64,000 bases of DNA from Balaenoptera acutorostrata (lineage: Eukaryota > Chordata > Mammalia > Artiodactyla > Balaenopteridae): contig NC_080078.1 in the NCBI RefSeq assembly GCF_949987535.1, forward strand, positions 25,378,942 to 25,442,941. Reading direction: 5' to 3'. Every line of letters starts with the position of its first letter. The stretch's first letter is position 1. The notes under the pieces were generated by a model. The model searched no databases. It was not told where the DNA came from and saw only the letters and a program-made list of their open reading frames with translations. Shown here piece after piece: positions 1 to 11,764 of this stretch. Made by a program: the position numbers and the translations under genes.

Positions 1-124
1 CCCATTAAAATCCTGGAAAAAAACAAGGGTCCTTGCTTTTCAATAGTTTAGATACTAAAGAAGACAAGTAGAAAAATAAAGTATTAGTTTAAAAATCAAA
101 ACTACAATGAACTATCACTTCTTA

Positions 125-822
125 CCTTTTAGATGGCTATTATCAAAAAGGCAAAAGATAACAAGTGTCAGAGAGAATGTGGAGAAATTGGAACACTTGC
201 ACACTGTTGATAGGAATACAAAATGGTGCAGCCACTATGGAAAGATGTATGGAGGTTCCTCAAAAAATTAAAAATAGAACTACCATGTCATCCAGCAACC
301 CTATTTCTGGACATATACCTACAAGAATTAAAATCAGGATTTCAAAGAGGTATAAGCACTCTCAAGTTCACTGCAGCACTATTCACAATAGCCAGGATGT
401 AGAAACTACCAAAGTGTCTATCAACTGATGAGTGGATAAAGAAAATGTGGTATATATATGCGATAGAAAAAGAAGGAAATCCTGCCACCTGCAACAACAT
501 GGATGAAGCTGAGAACCCTAAGCGAAATAAGCCAGTCAGAGAAGGACAGACACTGCATGATTCCATTTATATGAGGCATCTAAGACAGTCAAACTCATGC
601 AAACAGAGAGTAGAAGGTTTGTTTCCAGGGACTGGGGAGAGGAGGAAAGAGAAGGCAGTTCAATGGGTATAAACAGCAGTTCAATGGGTATAAAGTTTCA
701 GTTTTTCAAGATGAATAAGTTCTAGCGATCTGTGCCTGTAGATAACAATACGATATTGTACACTTAAAAATCTGTTAGGAGGGTAGAACTTATGTTAATG
801 TTCTTTCCACAATAAAAAGATA
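125..822 (+). mobile_element. L1 LINE, 5'-truncated, old 3' end
   Basis: The sequence runs from the region coding the ORF2 C-terminus (a degraded 'tggctattatcaaaaag' motif near 132) through the 'caacaacatggatgaagctg' motif to a 3' UTR ending in an A-rich tail near 812-822. The coding part is broken by frameshifts. Divergence suggests an L1MA/L1MB-age copy; the subfamily is not certain. Confidence 0.9.
656..694 (+). repeat. 18-bp direct repeat inside the L1 3' UTR
   Basis: The motif cagttcaatgggtataaa occurs twice, at 656-673 and 677-694, exactly identical. It looks like a small tandem duplication that arose after the L1 inserted. Confidence 0.9.
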
Positions 823-957
823 ATCCCCAACTTAATAAAAGAAAATAGAAATTCTTTGATGCTTTGACCTTTCAGTACAAGGGTTCAGAATCAAATGTAA
901 ATTATTTAAATGTTAAAAAAAAAAAGTTAGTTTAATGCCAGGTTGGATGCACACACA

Positions 958-1165
958 CTGGCTTTAGACCTGGGTTTGGATCCCGGCTGCCTCACTCACT
1001 AGCAACTGAGCACCATTTTGGCAAATGACTGAGCTGGTCAGTAATTCCTGTGCACTAAGACAGTTAGCCCACCCCATAAAGGACAGAAGGAGTACACAAG
1101 CAGACACAGGCAGAGCCTTTTGCATGGTGCCTGACACACGGCAAAGGCTGAAGTCATGACAGCTC
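958..1165 (+). mobile_element. MIR SINE
   Basis: The core reads like MIR ('gacctgggtttggatcccgg', then 'ctcactcactagcaactg') and the 3' part ends 'gtgcctgacacacggcaaag', the MIR/L2-type tail. A short block of unrelated bases interrupts the middle. Confidence 0.75.
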
Positions 1166-1436
1166 TTATGATGAGCTGCAAACAACATGAGTGTACGTCT
1201 AGAAAGCCAGGGAAGTCAACTGAAAAATAATTAGAAGTACAGAGAGTTCAATAAGATGGCCAGAGGCAAGTGAAGACATACAAAGAGCAGTGAAAATCAG
1301 TTAGAAGTTCCCAAAAAGGAATCCTGCTACCTGTTGCAGGTACTTTGCATATACTGTCATCTTTGCTGGAGCACCTGCTCATCCCACCTCTGCCCCATCC
1401 TGCCGGGCAACAATGTGTAATTATCATTTAGATTTC

Positions 1437-1612
1437 AAATCAGTCATTTCAAAGCTTCTTGTAGAAGCTTTCCCTGACCTTTGGGTCAAATCCCCTACCA
1501 TGTACTCTTAACTGGAGCATTTCCTTTGCAGCATTTCTCATAGCAGAAATTCCTTATTTATTTGGAGTATTATTGGATTAATATCTATTTTCCCCTCGAG
1601 GCCTAAGTTCTC
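1437..1612 (+). mobile_element. L2 LINE 3' fragment
   Basis: 'gaagctttccctgacc' followed by 'ccttatttatttggag' and 'cctaagttctcag' matches the order of the L2 3' end. The terminal 'cacagtgcctggcacat' part is missing. Confidence 0.6.
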
Positions 1613-1867
1613 AGACTATGTAGCTACATATTAAAAATTAGGTTTATATAAAAGGATTTAGTCTCTACATGCTATTTACATTATTTTTAAATGCACCCTG
1701 TAAGTCAATATATAACATGATATACGTATACATAAAGGAATTTAAAAAATGCAACAGCATATTAACATATTACAGTGATACTAGGTTTTTTATTTTTTAA
1801 CTTTTTTTGGAATAGTCAACAATACTTTTGAATGTTTACTATAAAGTAATATTTTTTTCTCCTTTAG

Positions 1868-1980
1868 ATGACATTCAGGGATTTATTGAATTTCTCAATT
1901 TCCGAAAACTTGCAAGAGATACTTTTCTATTTTTTAAGCATCAGCTGACAGATGTTGAGGTGGCCAATCATCGATGCTGA
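1868..1980 (+). other. candidate 3'-terminal exon (unproven)
   Basis: A pyrimidine-rich run ending ttttttctcctttag (AG at 1866-1867) resembles a 3' splice site. The following 113 nt are open in one frame for 37 codons, beginning DIQGFIEFLN and ending VEVANHRC before TGA at 1978-1980. A canonical AATAAA lies 160 nt further on at 2140-2145. The reading has ordinary protein-like composition and no visible repeat origin. Against it: the frame has only about 55 open codons in all, which AT-rich DNA yields by chance, and I do not recognise the peptide. Confidence 0.18.
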
Positions 1981-2139
1981 CCATGTATAAAGACATATAT
2001 TATCTCAGAATGTCTTCTTTCAAAAGATTATCTTCCTAGCCAATCAACTATCATTCATAAGGAAGAGAACAAATGACTGAGTACATAAAGGAAGAATCGA
2101 CAATGACGATAATAGCTGGAGAAATATTTCAGTCTCTCA

Positions 2140-2145
2140 AATAAA
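2140..2145 (+). promoter_or_regulatory. AATAAA poly(A) signal candidate
   Basis: A canonical hexamer downstream of the exon-like segment ending at 1980. Such hexamers are common by chance, so it matters only together with the upstream acceptor and stop codon. Confidence 0.2.
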
Positions 2146-2170
2146 AGAATAAGCCCATATTTCAGCCCCC

Positions 2171-2594
2171 ACAGAATCACACGCCTAGCGTCCCTTCAGT
2201 TACACACACACACACAAAATGCAAATTGCCAATAGGTCATCCAGTTCACACTGAGCATCTATACCACGTAGCTCAGCCCTGCACTACCTGCTGCCAGGGC
2301 TTATTCCCTGATCTCCACAAAGTCATTGGCAACCGAGACCAACACATCAGGAAAAGAGAACTAACAGCACGAAATGGGATGAGAATACTGACAAACAAGT
2401 GGTAGACAGTAGCTTTGCACATTTTCAGAGCTAGATCTTCCCACCCATCACGGGCTGCCGGCAAGACTCCCGGCGCTGCTGTGAATCAACTCCCTCGCTC
2501 TTTCCCATTGCAGCAGCATAAATAGAAGGAAGGCTAGAGGATCTCCCCATGCTAAGAAACTGCATTCAAACTCCTTAATCAAGTCCCACTCTGT
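2171..2594. other. unassigned unique sequence
   Basis: No repeat family or reading frame was recognised. A short (CA)n lies near 2202-2216. The segment at 2460-2530 is slightly richer in CpG and is followed by 'cataaatag', a weak TATA-like string with no other promoter sign. Confidence 0.5.
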
Positions 2595-2995
2595 TGCCAC
2601 CCTCCTACCTGGCACACTGCCCTCTTGTCTCTGACCACAGAGCTTGTGCCCACGCAGAGCACACCTTGAAACTCACTTCTCCTACCATGGTTGGCATTTG
2701 ACTGCTTTCTCCCCCTGCAGGACGTCTTCCTGGCCTCCCACGTCTGAGTCAAGAGCCTATCCTTTGTTCTCCCATAGTCTCCAGTGGTTCCTTGGTTATT
2801 ATCCTTGTCACCCTATATACACTTTCTCCTCAACTTCTCTGATGAGCCCACTTGATAAAACTCTTTGAGGTCATGTTTATGTGTCTTACTCTGCCCAGTT
2901 CCTAGCTCTGTGGCCCAGAACATACTCTGTGCTCAGTAAATATATGTCACTTTCAATGAAGGAATGAAGGAAAGAATGAATAAATGAAATTCAGC
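2595..2995 (+). mobile_element. L2 LINE 3' end
   Basis: It carries the L2 3' order: 'tgcccacgcagagcac', 'ctctttgaggtcatgttt', 'gtgctcagtaaatatatg', then a tail of GAATGAAGG/GAATGAATAAATG units. Confidence 0.85.
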
Positions 2996-2998
2996 TTG

Positions 2999-3372
2999 GG
3001 TCACTTTTACAACCTTGAATTGCCTTTGCTCAAGCTCCTCCATGCACCTGAGATGCCCTTCCCTCAACTGATTCCTACTTGTTCTAACGCCCCTCCTTAA
3101 AGGTTTAGGACAAATGTCATCTACACGACAAAGTCTCCCCTGGCCTCTCAGTGAGCAATGACTTCTCCTTCTTCCAGTTTCTATGGTTCCTTATCAGGAT
3201 GTCCCACACCATCCTACCCAGATTCAGTGATATTTGTGAACATATTTTATACACCCCCCCTCATTAATTGACACACTCTGTGATGACAGAGGCTGTGTGT
3301 CTTCTCTATCTTGGGGACCTTCCCAGCAACAGCTACACTGTAGACAATAAATAAACAGAGGATGGGTAAATG
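2999..3372 (+). mobile_element. second L2 LINE 3' end, same orientation
   Basis: A separate L2 copy starts directly after the tail of the preceding one: 'cctccatgcacctgagatg', 'aagtctcccctggcc', 'tgtgatgacagaggctg' and a final 'gacaataaataaacag'. Two complete 3' ends in a row mean two insertions or a duplication, not one element. Confidence 0.8.
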
Positions 3373-3375
3373 GAT

Positions 3376-4325
3376 AGATGCAGGATTAGTAGCTTGGAGA
3401 TGTTAACCCAGTGTTTATTCCCCTGTAGTTGGATTTGGCAACTTTGAGCAGAAGGGAAAGTGGTAAAGACAAGTTCTTGGATCTTATTCAGAGCTCAGCT
3501 ATTCCCATCACTGCCACCTTTTCTGGGACGAGTTCTAACTCAGCCTAGCAGGAAATGTGTATGGTTTCCTGTATCTGAATGAACTTAAGGTGTTAGAAGA
3601 AACGTGAGACTGTCATCTGGGGGAATGTCATTGGTGAAATTCTTTCTGGAAATCCATCCTTCCAGGAGGGGGATGCAATGCCATCTGTACACTATCTCGT
3701 TGAAACACACCTCTGAAGAGAGAAGAGTGGTTGGACCCAGGTGAGGGTATGGTTGTCTTTGTTTTCCTCTAACTTTGGGGCCTCCCCAGAAACACTGTGT
3801 ATCTCCCCCTGCCTGGGCTGGATCTCGGCGACTCCTGCAGCAGTAAGGGGAGTTATTTTAGGGAGACAGTTGATACTTGGCGAGTCCTCCTACAGATCAG
3901 CGATAGCTGCTTGAAATGTTAAATGTTTCCCAGATGGAGATACTTAGCATTTGTAGGAGGAATAATTTGGAGGAGAAAAATGCATTTGTCTTTTTGGCAT
4001 CCTGTGGATTCCATTTGAGAAGAGAGAGAACACTTTGAATCCTGCCGTCCACATGTCAGTGTTTTCTCGGGATTTTGCAAGTCCCAGTGATGGTGCTTCT
4101 TCTTCTTCTAGGGCTACCAAGTTTGGGATTTGCCAAGGCTCAGGGGAAAAGTGTATGGAACTGAGTCTCAGGGGTCAGAGAGTTGCCAGAGTTCCCGGAA
4201 ACCATCAGGGTTCAGCCTCCTGTCTGCCAGTGGCAAACGCTTCAGTCATGTAGACCAGATGGTTTTTACTTTGGGTGTGATCTTTTATGTACAGGGAAAG
4301 TTGAAAATGCAGACCAGCAGAGAAC
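3376..4325. other. unassigned unique sequence
   Basis: No repeat family, RNA gene or convincing exon was recognised. Open frames here are short and lack matching splice signals. Confidence 0.5.
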
Positions 4326-4329
4326 GCCA

Positions 4330-4478
4330 GTGGCCTTGCCTCTGCTACTTTCTTTGTGGCCATGGGCAAAAACCCACCTTGCCTCACAAAGCCTTGGTTT
4401 CCCCAAGTGAGATGAAGGAATTGGAGTAGATAATCTTTAAAGTCCCCTCTAACTGAAGAAAATGTTATGGCTCTAACT
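4330..4478 (+). mobile_element. MIR SINE fragment
   Basis: 'tggccatgggcaaaaaccc', 'cttggtttccccaagtgag' and 'gaattggagtagataatc' follow the MIR core and the 'aaggtcccttccagctc' 3' region in order. Confidence 0.65.
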
Positions 4479-4479
4479 G

Positions 4480-6195
4480 TCGTGGCTGTGAAGAACAAAG
4501 ATGACATTACTCTAAGGGAACATGGAGTCGTCCTTTAACGTAGGCTCCCAAGTGCTAGAAAGGGAAGACGGCATTGAATTGTCCATCATGCCCACTCCTC
4601 ATGGCAGGGATAGAGTGGTCATTCACAAAAAGACTGAATCAATGACCCTTTTTCACTTATTCACTTTCTGGCACCCATGGCATCTCCGTGGCTCACCAAT
4701 GAGCCTCATCAGCAAGTAATGCCTTTGAGTAAGCACCTGCTTTTGGCACCAGAATGGATTAAGGGAGATAGAAAGCTCAGCAATAGCACTTAAAACTTAT
4801 AGCTGGGTTGCAGAAGTGCTCACACTACATAGAGGTGTGCAAAGAAATGTGTACCTTACCTACCTTCTATGACTAGCCTTACATTCTTTAGGAATTCTCT
4901 CATTTGCTTTGGTGGGTAAATGACGGTTGGCGGGGGGATGCTAAATTTAATCCAAATACACTAAGCTTAGTCCTGTTTAATAATGTAAACAATTTCTATA
5001 GGAAAATTCTGCTTTTTTGTTTGTTTGGTTTTTTTGTAATGTGGTCTTTCCAGTTTCCTTCCTCTCCTCCTGATCATTCCCAAGAGATATTCTGGGCATT
5101 GGAAGAGGGGAAGAGGAGGACCTTGGGTGCTTACGTACTTCTGGCTCCCCTGTTCTCTGTGGCAATGCACTGTGCCCAACTGGTCACTGGTCAGCATCAG
5201 GATCTGGTGGAGAAGCCTGGGACTGCTGAATTCATGAACTGTGTCCTCATTTTGTCAGGACCCAGATTCTGACTCAACCCCATGCTGGCTGTTGCTAGGG
5301 CTGAATACACTTGATTTTAATGTGGCCCCAGCTCTAGGAATCTTATACTGTAGCCCCCAGTAGCAGGGTAACTTGCCTCATTCTGGTAAACTCCAGATAA
5401 TAGACTCAGCTATACCCTTCCTCTCCCATCATCATGCATGGGGAAACTTCTTGGTCCATTCTACAACATGGGACTCTAGGGTCACTTGAGAATGCTTGTG
5501 TGGTCTCCCCTCTGCCCTCCAATCTTGTTGTGCCACCATCAGTTTGATATGGAAGTCTCCATATTGGTATAGGGGCAGCTTGGAAGGTGTCTAGTCCCCA
5601 AATCCCAACCTACCTCCTGGCTTGATCCTGAAAAGAGATGATAAGGATCCATGTGTTTCCCAACATCTTTTTTTCCTTAGCTCAATTCATACTGAGCCAG
5701 AAAAAAAGACAGGGGTCGGGGGATTCCACTTTTTCCTATTGTGGGAGGATTTCACCTATAGTTAACCAGCTCTTTTCTGAGATTATTTATTTCTCTTGTT
5801 TTCCCTGGGGCTCTAATGATACAATGGCTGTCTCGATTCTTGTGGTAGAAGATAAAAACAAGCAAGTAATATTATTTTAAAATATCATTCCCATTACCAA
5901 ATTATTCCCCAGTTGCTGAAAGAGATTTCCTAGGCTTGGGAGTGGTTCACTTCCCCTCTGTTAGCCTTCCAACTATCAATAGAGGTGGTTAGACCCTGTA
6001 CATTAAAACCTCTTCCAGTTTTTATGTCCTAGTCTCACTGCAGCCATGAGGTTGAAGCTCACAATGGTCTGGAAAGCCAGCCTTTCCATTTCTTTGGCAT
6101 TTCAGCTATGAAAGAGTTAGCTCATCAACCTTTTGCCTACCTAAACCTTACCATGAGTCTTAGGCTTTAACAATTTACACTTACTGTTATTTTAG
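4480..6195. other. unassigned unique sequence
   Basis: No known repeat was recognised across this stretch. The 122-codon frame at 4904-5272 has no recognisable domain and crosses a T-rich run at 5012-5036, so it is treated as chance. Confidence 0.5.
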
Positions 6196-6201
6196 GTAAA
6201 A

Positions 6202-6243
6202 TAAAGAAGAAGAAGAAGAAGAAGAAGAGAGAAGAAAGAAGAA
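6202..6243 (+). repeat. (GAA)n microsatellite
   Basis: About seven pure GAA units followed by interrupted GAA/GA units. Long GAA/TTC tracts can form triplex DNA; this one is short. Confidence 0.95.
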
Positions 6244-6629
6244 TATGGCAGCCAACAAGAGAAATTAAATTCCCTTCTCACTGGCTGAAGCCTGAGGCTG
6301 GTGGCGTCCCAAAAGAAGCAAAGAAAGAGGACTGCAGACATACCAACACAGAGGTCCTGGTACACTCTGCTGTAACAAGGGATCAAGTCAGGCAGGACTT
6401 TCCTGATGAACTGTAATATTTGGAAAGCTGGAAGACTGAATATAGCCATACACAAAATCCACTCAGAAAAAGGGTTCAGTGGCCGTGGTTGAGGGAGTGA
6501 TGGTTGCTCTACAGGCTGAGATTGTCTCGTTATTCTAACATATGTGTGTTACCCCCACTTTATGCACAATCCATACACATTGTCTAGGATTGTTTCAACA
6601 ACAATGGCAACAACAACAAAAGGTTTGTG

Positions 6630-6977
6630 ATGATATCAGTTTTATGTGAAATCAAAATATGACACAAATGAACTTATCTATGAGACAGAAACAGACTCAC
6701 AGACATGGAGAACCGACTTGTGGTTCCCAAGGGGGAAGGGATTGGAGGAGGCATGGATTGGGAGTTTGGAATTAGCAGATGCAAACTATTATATATAATG
6801 GATAAAAAAGGTGCTACTGTGTAGCACAGGGAACTCCATTCAGTATCCTGTGATACACCATAATAGAAAAGAATATGAAAAAGAATATATATATATGTAT
6901 AATTGAGTTACCTTGCCTTATACCAGAAACTAACACAACATTGTAAATCAACTATACTTCAATATAATTTTTTTTTA
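6630..6977 (+). mobile_element. L1 LINE 3' end with target-site duplication
   Basis: The element begins 'tgatatcagttttatgtg' (the end of ORF2) and carries the artiodactyl-type 3' UTR 'gtagcacagggaactccatt', 'aaaagaatatgaaaaagaat', 'ttgtaaatcaactatacttc' and a poly(A) tail. Flanks aaaggtttgtgatga (6619-6633) and aaagtttgtggtga (6977-6990) look like a slightly diverged target-site duplication. It is the least degraded L1 tail in the window. Confidence 0.9.
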
Positions 6978-7111
6978 AAGTTTGTGGTGAGCATGAATGT
7001 CACATTTCAGCTATTCTAAGTAAGGATGGGAAGGTGGACCCTACCTCTCAGAAAAACAAAGAAACGTCTTCTTGGGAGGATGTACTGTTGAGTTACGGCG
7101 TTCCACTCTTT

Positions 7112-7430
7112 TGGTCTATCAGGAAATATTTATTAAGGCTGCTGTGTGCCAGGTAATCTGCCAGGTGATGAGATACTGTACTGCACAAGTGTAGTCCATA
7201 ACCTTGCAAAGCTTACTATCAGGTAGGAAAGGTGGAAAAATAAGCCTAACAATTCCACTTAAGCATAGTTAGTGCTAACATAGGGAGTGTAGCGGGGGCT
7301 TCCATAGGAGCCAAAAGCTGGACACCTAACCTATCCCATGGTGGTAATTGTGGGCAGTCAGAGGAGGCCTCCGAGAGGAAATGGCCTTTGATAAAGCAGA
7401 ACTAGTATTTCAAATTGACCTGGATAAGGG
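7112..7430 (-). mobile_element. L2 LINE 3' region, reverse orientation
   Basis: On the plus strand it reads 'atatttattaaggctgctgt', 'gtgccaggtaatctgcc', 'ggaggcctccgagaggaaat'. This is the reverse complement of the L2 3' end followed by more internal L2 sequence. Confidence 0.8.
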
Positions 7431-8150
7431 TGCTTTCCTCCAAAAAGAGACAACAAAAGCCTCCCATCTTTGGATTCCTCAATCTCAGCTCCAACTGCCT
7501 TTGAGTTGTCAGACCCAAAGAAGTAGGACATAGTATGTCCTCCTCAACCTCTTTCATCCTCCTAATTGATCAGTCTCTATCTATAAACATCTAGACTAAA
7601 CTTCTAGCAGCCCTGCACTGCTGCCTCTAATGGCAGCACACAAAACCAGAGGTTGGCATTCTTCGGGGCTGCCCAAACTGTGAAAAATCCTGCTAACACT
7701 TGAAACAACAACTCTTGCAAAGACTGGGATTTCTGGCATTGAGCCCATTTTATTTATTTATTTTTTTAAGGGAAGGAGATTTTTCAAAATCTCTAAAAGA
7801 ATGCCTCAAAACTCTCCTGTTCCCAATGCAGTTAGACATCAATAATGTTAAAATAGGCTGCGTTTCTTCCATTCCTTGCTGTCTTCCGTTAGTCCTCCGG
7901 GGCCGCCATATTGAGTTTCAACAGTCGCAGCCACTGTGGAGACGATGCCTAGAATCACGCAATGATTAGCCCGTTGTACTCAGGGCCCCAGTCTCATTCC
8001 CTTAATGAGGAACTTGAAGAGTTTACTGCACAGCCAACTCACTCTAAATGACCTCATAGGAGGCTCGTAAGGGGAATGTTACCTCTGATTTTCTTAACCA
8101 ATTTTACATAGCAAGCAAGGAATCACTCAAGAGGAATAGGAATCCTCTGA
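7431..8150. other. unassigned sequence with a YY1-like site
   Basis: No repeat was recognised. At 7901-7912 'ggccgccatatt' matches the YY1 core (CCGCCAT) and sits in a small CpG-containing patch with an ETS-like 'cttccg' 17 nt upstream. There is no other promoter sign. Confidence 0.4.
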
Positions 8151-8154
8151 GGTT

Positions 8155-8335
8155 TTAATACAGACACTTGTGGATTCATATCTGACTCTATGATTTACTT
8201 GCTGTGTGATACTGGGCAAGTCACCTAATCTTTCTGAGCTTCAGTTTACTCATCTATTCAATGGGAAGTGTTCCTTCCTTATAAGAATATTGTTTTAAAA
8301 TTAAATTTTATATTTGCCAGAGTACTACACACATA
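8155..8335 (+). mobile_element. MIR SINE
   Basis: The core is clear: 'gatttacttgctgtgtgata', 'tgggcaagtcacctaatc', 'cttcagtttactcatct'. The 3' part fades in an AT-rich stretch. Confidence 0.85.
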
Positions 8336-8406
8336 TTGTTTTTTCAATCAAAGAGCGCTGAAAGTCTTGTAATGAAAATCAAGAGTTTCAAGCCTCCTCA
8401 CTCCCG

Positions 8407-8453
8407 AATCCTGGTCCCTGGGGCAGCCCAAATCCTGGTCCCTGGGGCAGCCC
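8407..8453 (+). repeat. 24-bp tandem duplication
   Basis: A 23-nt motif (aatcctggtccc...gcagccc) occurs at 8407-8429 and again without change at 8431-8453. Perfect identity points to a recent event. Confidence 0.95.
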
Positions 8454-9182
8454 CTCTCTACCCCGTAAGCTGATTCTTCTAACATTCACCTGCACATATT
8501 TAAATACTGCAGATTTCTCCTGTTCTCTCCTGGTTCCTTGCTTGTTCAGGTCGTTCTCTTTCAGATTGGAGACTCCCTGCCCTGTGTGGTGGTCAGATGG
8601 AAGAGTAGAACTCTAGGAAGCCCTCTGTGACTTCCGTGTGTGGGGCAGGGTGTTGACTGATGGACTTCCTTGCAGGGTGATGAGGTGGTGAGTCAGCCTA
8701 TTCACTTGGGAACCATAAATATTTCCGTATCTTGATGCCTCTTCTCATGGATCTGTCAGTTTCTCCAGATAAAAACCCCCAAGCCTGTGGGTGAGGGGAG
8801 AAGGGAGCTGAGCAGCCCCAGTGTTTACCCAACTCTCTTCTCAATTGTCTGCTGTGCCTGTTGACACCTTGAGTCCTGAGGCTTTCTTGTTTATTATCAC
8901 AGAAATCCCACTTCTGTGTGGTAAGGGTAAAGGGAGGGGAGAGAGGTAGTTGTCTGACTGTCAGGCAGGGAGACCCAGAGAGTCAACAGCTCCATATAAG
9001 TTGTTAAGTCTGACCCATCCCCACCTTCCCTAGCATCCCGTGCCTTAGGATGCCTGTATTACAGCTGTCTCCACTTTGTGATGCCACTCATCACCTCTTC
9101 GTCTGCTTTCCACCTTCCAGAATCACCTAAATCTCTCCTGGTCTGCTCTCTCTTCTCCTGTGCTCTGTCTTTGTAAAATAGT
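8454..9182. other. unassigned unique sequence
   Basis: Pyrimidine-rich in places. No repeat family or exon was recognised. Confidence 0.45.
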
Positions 9183-9288
9183 ACCTCCCTTTCTCCCTCT
9201 TTCCCTCCCTTTATCCCTCCCTCCTCCCTTCTTTCTTTCCTTCCTCTTCTTCTCTCTCTCCATCCCTTCCTTCTTTTCTTTTTGCTAC
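9183..9288 (+). repeat. polypyrimidine tract
   Basis: About 105 nt made almost only of C and T (mixed TCCC, TTCC and CT units). It creates a serine/leucine/proline-rich pseudo-frame that should not be read as coding. Confidence 0.9.
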
Positions 9289-10458
9289 CTCCCCAATGGG
9301 GTTTCAGGAGAGAAAAGAAATAAACTCATGTGGCCAATCTGCTTTCTTCCCCTTACTTTACAGACAAGAAGTTCTGTTGGAAGACCTACCTGAGATAAAG
9401 AATGTCGAGTCCCTTGTTCAATACCTGGCATATATTTAAATGCTCCATAGCTGCACCATGCCTTCCAGCTTCACCTTGGACAGCCCTTGATATCCCCCTC
9501 CAAAAAGGGTCTGTGGCCTGAGAGCTGCAAGATTTTTAGGAGATTCCTGGAATTCATGGTGCATCCCAGGGGACGGTGGGGAGCCTGAAATGCTCTGTTT
9601 CTCCAGATCAACTAACTCCATTAACAATTAATTCTCAAGGCAACTTCATTAGGCAGTTCTTACTATTATTATTCCCATTTGATGCCCATGGTCTTAATAT
9701 CTAGACACTATAACAGTAGCCTGGAGCAGTCTCTTGTTCGGGAGAAAGAAAGAAGAGAAACATCCCTTGACCCTCTGTCAGTGGCCAGACATTAAAGAAA
9801 TACATCCACCCTGCCCTGTGAAAACCTTTCCACATCAAAGACAAACACAGCCAGACATTAGTTAAAGCAGTGAAAACAGATTTTATTCAGTAACTACTGA
9901 CAGCAGGGGAAAAACCTTAACTGTATTCCAATTCCTGCAGAGGTGATTTGAGCATTTCAAAGGGAGGATGAGGGAGAGGAGGAGCGGGCATTCAGTTGAG
10001 TCAGAGGAGAGAAAACACAAAGGGTTGATTAGGGTAAATGCGATTAAGCCAGCTATGTCTGCTAGCTGGCAGTTAGGGAAGTTAGGATTCCATCCTCCCA
10101 CAGCGATTGGGAGACAGAGGCCCTACCTTTTCTGCTGAGTACATTTAAAATGAAAGGCTTTCAGGTCCTTCAGAAAAACACTTGAGATGCATATTCACAA
10201 TTGTGAGACCTTTTCAGTCAATGGTCTAAGGAAGGGAGGTCAGGGGTCTATCGCCAGGTATTGGCTAGAACAAACAGCCATTTCCTAGCAGAACTCAGCT
10301 TTCTCAGGCAGACATTTTAATTGGGGGGTTGCAGTCATCCTAGGGATGTGGGCTTTGGCTGCTAGAAGCCATGTTTGGATGGAGTTGTGTTGTTTTGTGG
10401 CCAGAGTTCTGCAGTTCTCACCACCAGGTCCCACGAAGGCCTAGAATCGTCCTAGCAC

Positions 10459-10460
<2 letters not shown>
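9289..10460. other. unassigned unique sequence
   Basis: No family was recognised with confidence. 'aaaacagattttattcag' near 9873 resembles the polyadenylation region of some LTRs in reverse, but nothing else supports an LTR. Confidence 0.4.

Positions 10461-10502
<42 letters not shown>
10461..10502 (+). repeat. compound (TC)n(CA)n microsatellite
   Basis: Eleven TC units followed directly by ten CA units, uninterrupted, ending in a C run. Confidence 0.97.
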
Positions 10503-10773
10503 CCCCCAGAGAGAGTGGTAACTAATAGGCAAAACTGTTGTTCCTGGGTGTCCTAGTGCCTGAGCTCCCCTGCAGGGCCCCCAATTGATATAAGGTTGGC
10601 TGTCTGCAGCTCGGCTGAGTTACTAAGATTACAAATGAAAACCAGCCCCCAGAGGGTATGCCATTCCTGGAGCACAGAAGGAAAGCATAATTCTTGCTTA
10701 CACTCAGCTTTGTGATCAGTTTATCCCCTGGTAGCTACTCTTATAACTTCTTTTTAGGGCTGCCAATCTTACA

Positions 10774-10814
10774 ACACACACACACAGAAACACACACACA
10801 CACACACACACACA
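10774..10814 (+). repeat. (CA)n microsatellite
   Basis: Two CA runs separated by a single GAA interruption. Confidence 0.95.
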
Positions 10815-10949
10815 GCCCAAAAGTCTGCAGATCAGGCCTTTCTCATCTCACTGTGTTGGTCTCTCCCTCAATAATACAGAATATTCCTTCTCTGTGGCTG
10901 ACTGTTTCAAATGGAATAGCTGTTTTTATAGTTTAAAAATATATTGAAT

Positions 10950-11215
10950 AAATAGTAGTAGCAATAATAATAACCATTATTATTTTTGTGTTGATTGCTA
11001 TAATTTCCAGTTCCTGTGTCCCAACTCTATGTCAGATATTGTGTTAGGCACTAGTAGTCATTATCTCTAACCTCTCCCAAACCACACCGCTCAAACGTGG
11101 GTATCACTTTCTGATACATAAGGAAACAGGGCTGAGAGAGGGTAAACAACTTACTCAAGGTCACACAGCCAGATAAGAGGGATTGAAACCCACTTCTATC
11201 TACCCAAAGACCTCA
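10950..11215 (-). mobile_element. MIR SINE, reverse orientation
   Basis: The plus strand shows 'tgtgttaggcactagtag', 'ggaaacagggctgagag' and 'caaggtcacacagccag', the reverse complement of the MIR core. Confidence 0.85.
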
Positions 11216-11368
11216 GGTTCTTCCATGACAATAAGATGCTGATAGAAATATACTGAAGGGATAGGAAGATCTGGCTTCTTAACTGACCTTCATCAGCATC
11301 AATAGAGGTTCAAAATTCCATCAGATAAGGATGCTATCATCTGGAAACTCCAGATTTATCTCATAAAT

Positions 11369-11421
11369 AAGATAGATAGATAGATAGATAATGGATAGAT
11401 ATATAGATAGACAGATAGATA
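11369..11421 (+). repeat. (GATA)n microsatellite
   Basis: Five pure GATA units, then interrupted ATGGATA/GACA units. Confidence 0.95.
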
Positions 11422-11424
11422 ACA

Positions 11425-11760
11425 GGAGGAAGTAATGACACCAAGCTATCTCCAAAGAGCAGAGTGTGAGTAACCTCTTAGAATAATAGCACAACTTCAG
11501 AGTATCTGGTGACGAAGGAGCATCCTGATGATTTAACACAATGCCCTTCCTCTGCTGCCCCTCACAGAAGGACACTCAAAGTGGGAATCTCCTCTACAAC
11601 ACCTCTGGCAGATGGTAATCCTTGGATATTTCAATGTCTGAGGTCTAGGCTGACAGTCTGAAAATATGTTTCTATCATCTTTATGAGCTCTAGTCATTTT
11701 TTAAAATGTTTTCTGATCTGATAAGCAAAAGTCTGACTTTCTCTTCCTTATACTTGTTAA
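11425..11760. other. unassigned unique sequence
   Basis: No repeat, RNA gene or exon was recognised. Confidence 0.4.
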
Positions 11761-11764
11761 TAAT

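Noticed and set aside
9160..9393. 77-codon Ser/Leu/Pro-rich frame
   Set aside because: Produced by the polypyrimidine tract.
11321..11575. Repetitive Ile/Tyr/Leu/Ser peptide
   Set aside because: Translation of the GATA microsatellite on the minus strand.
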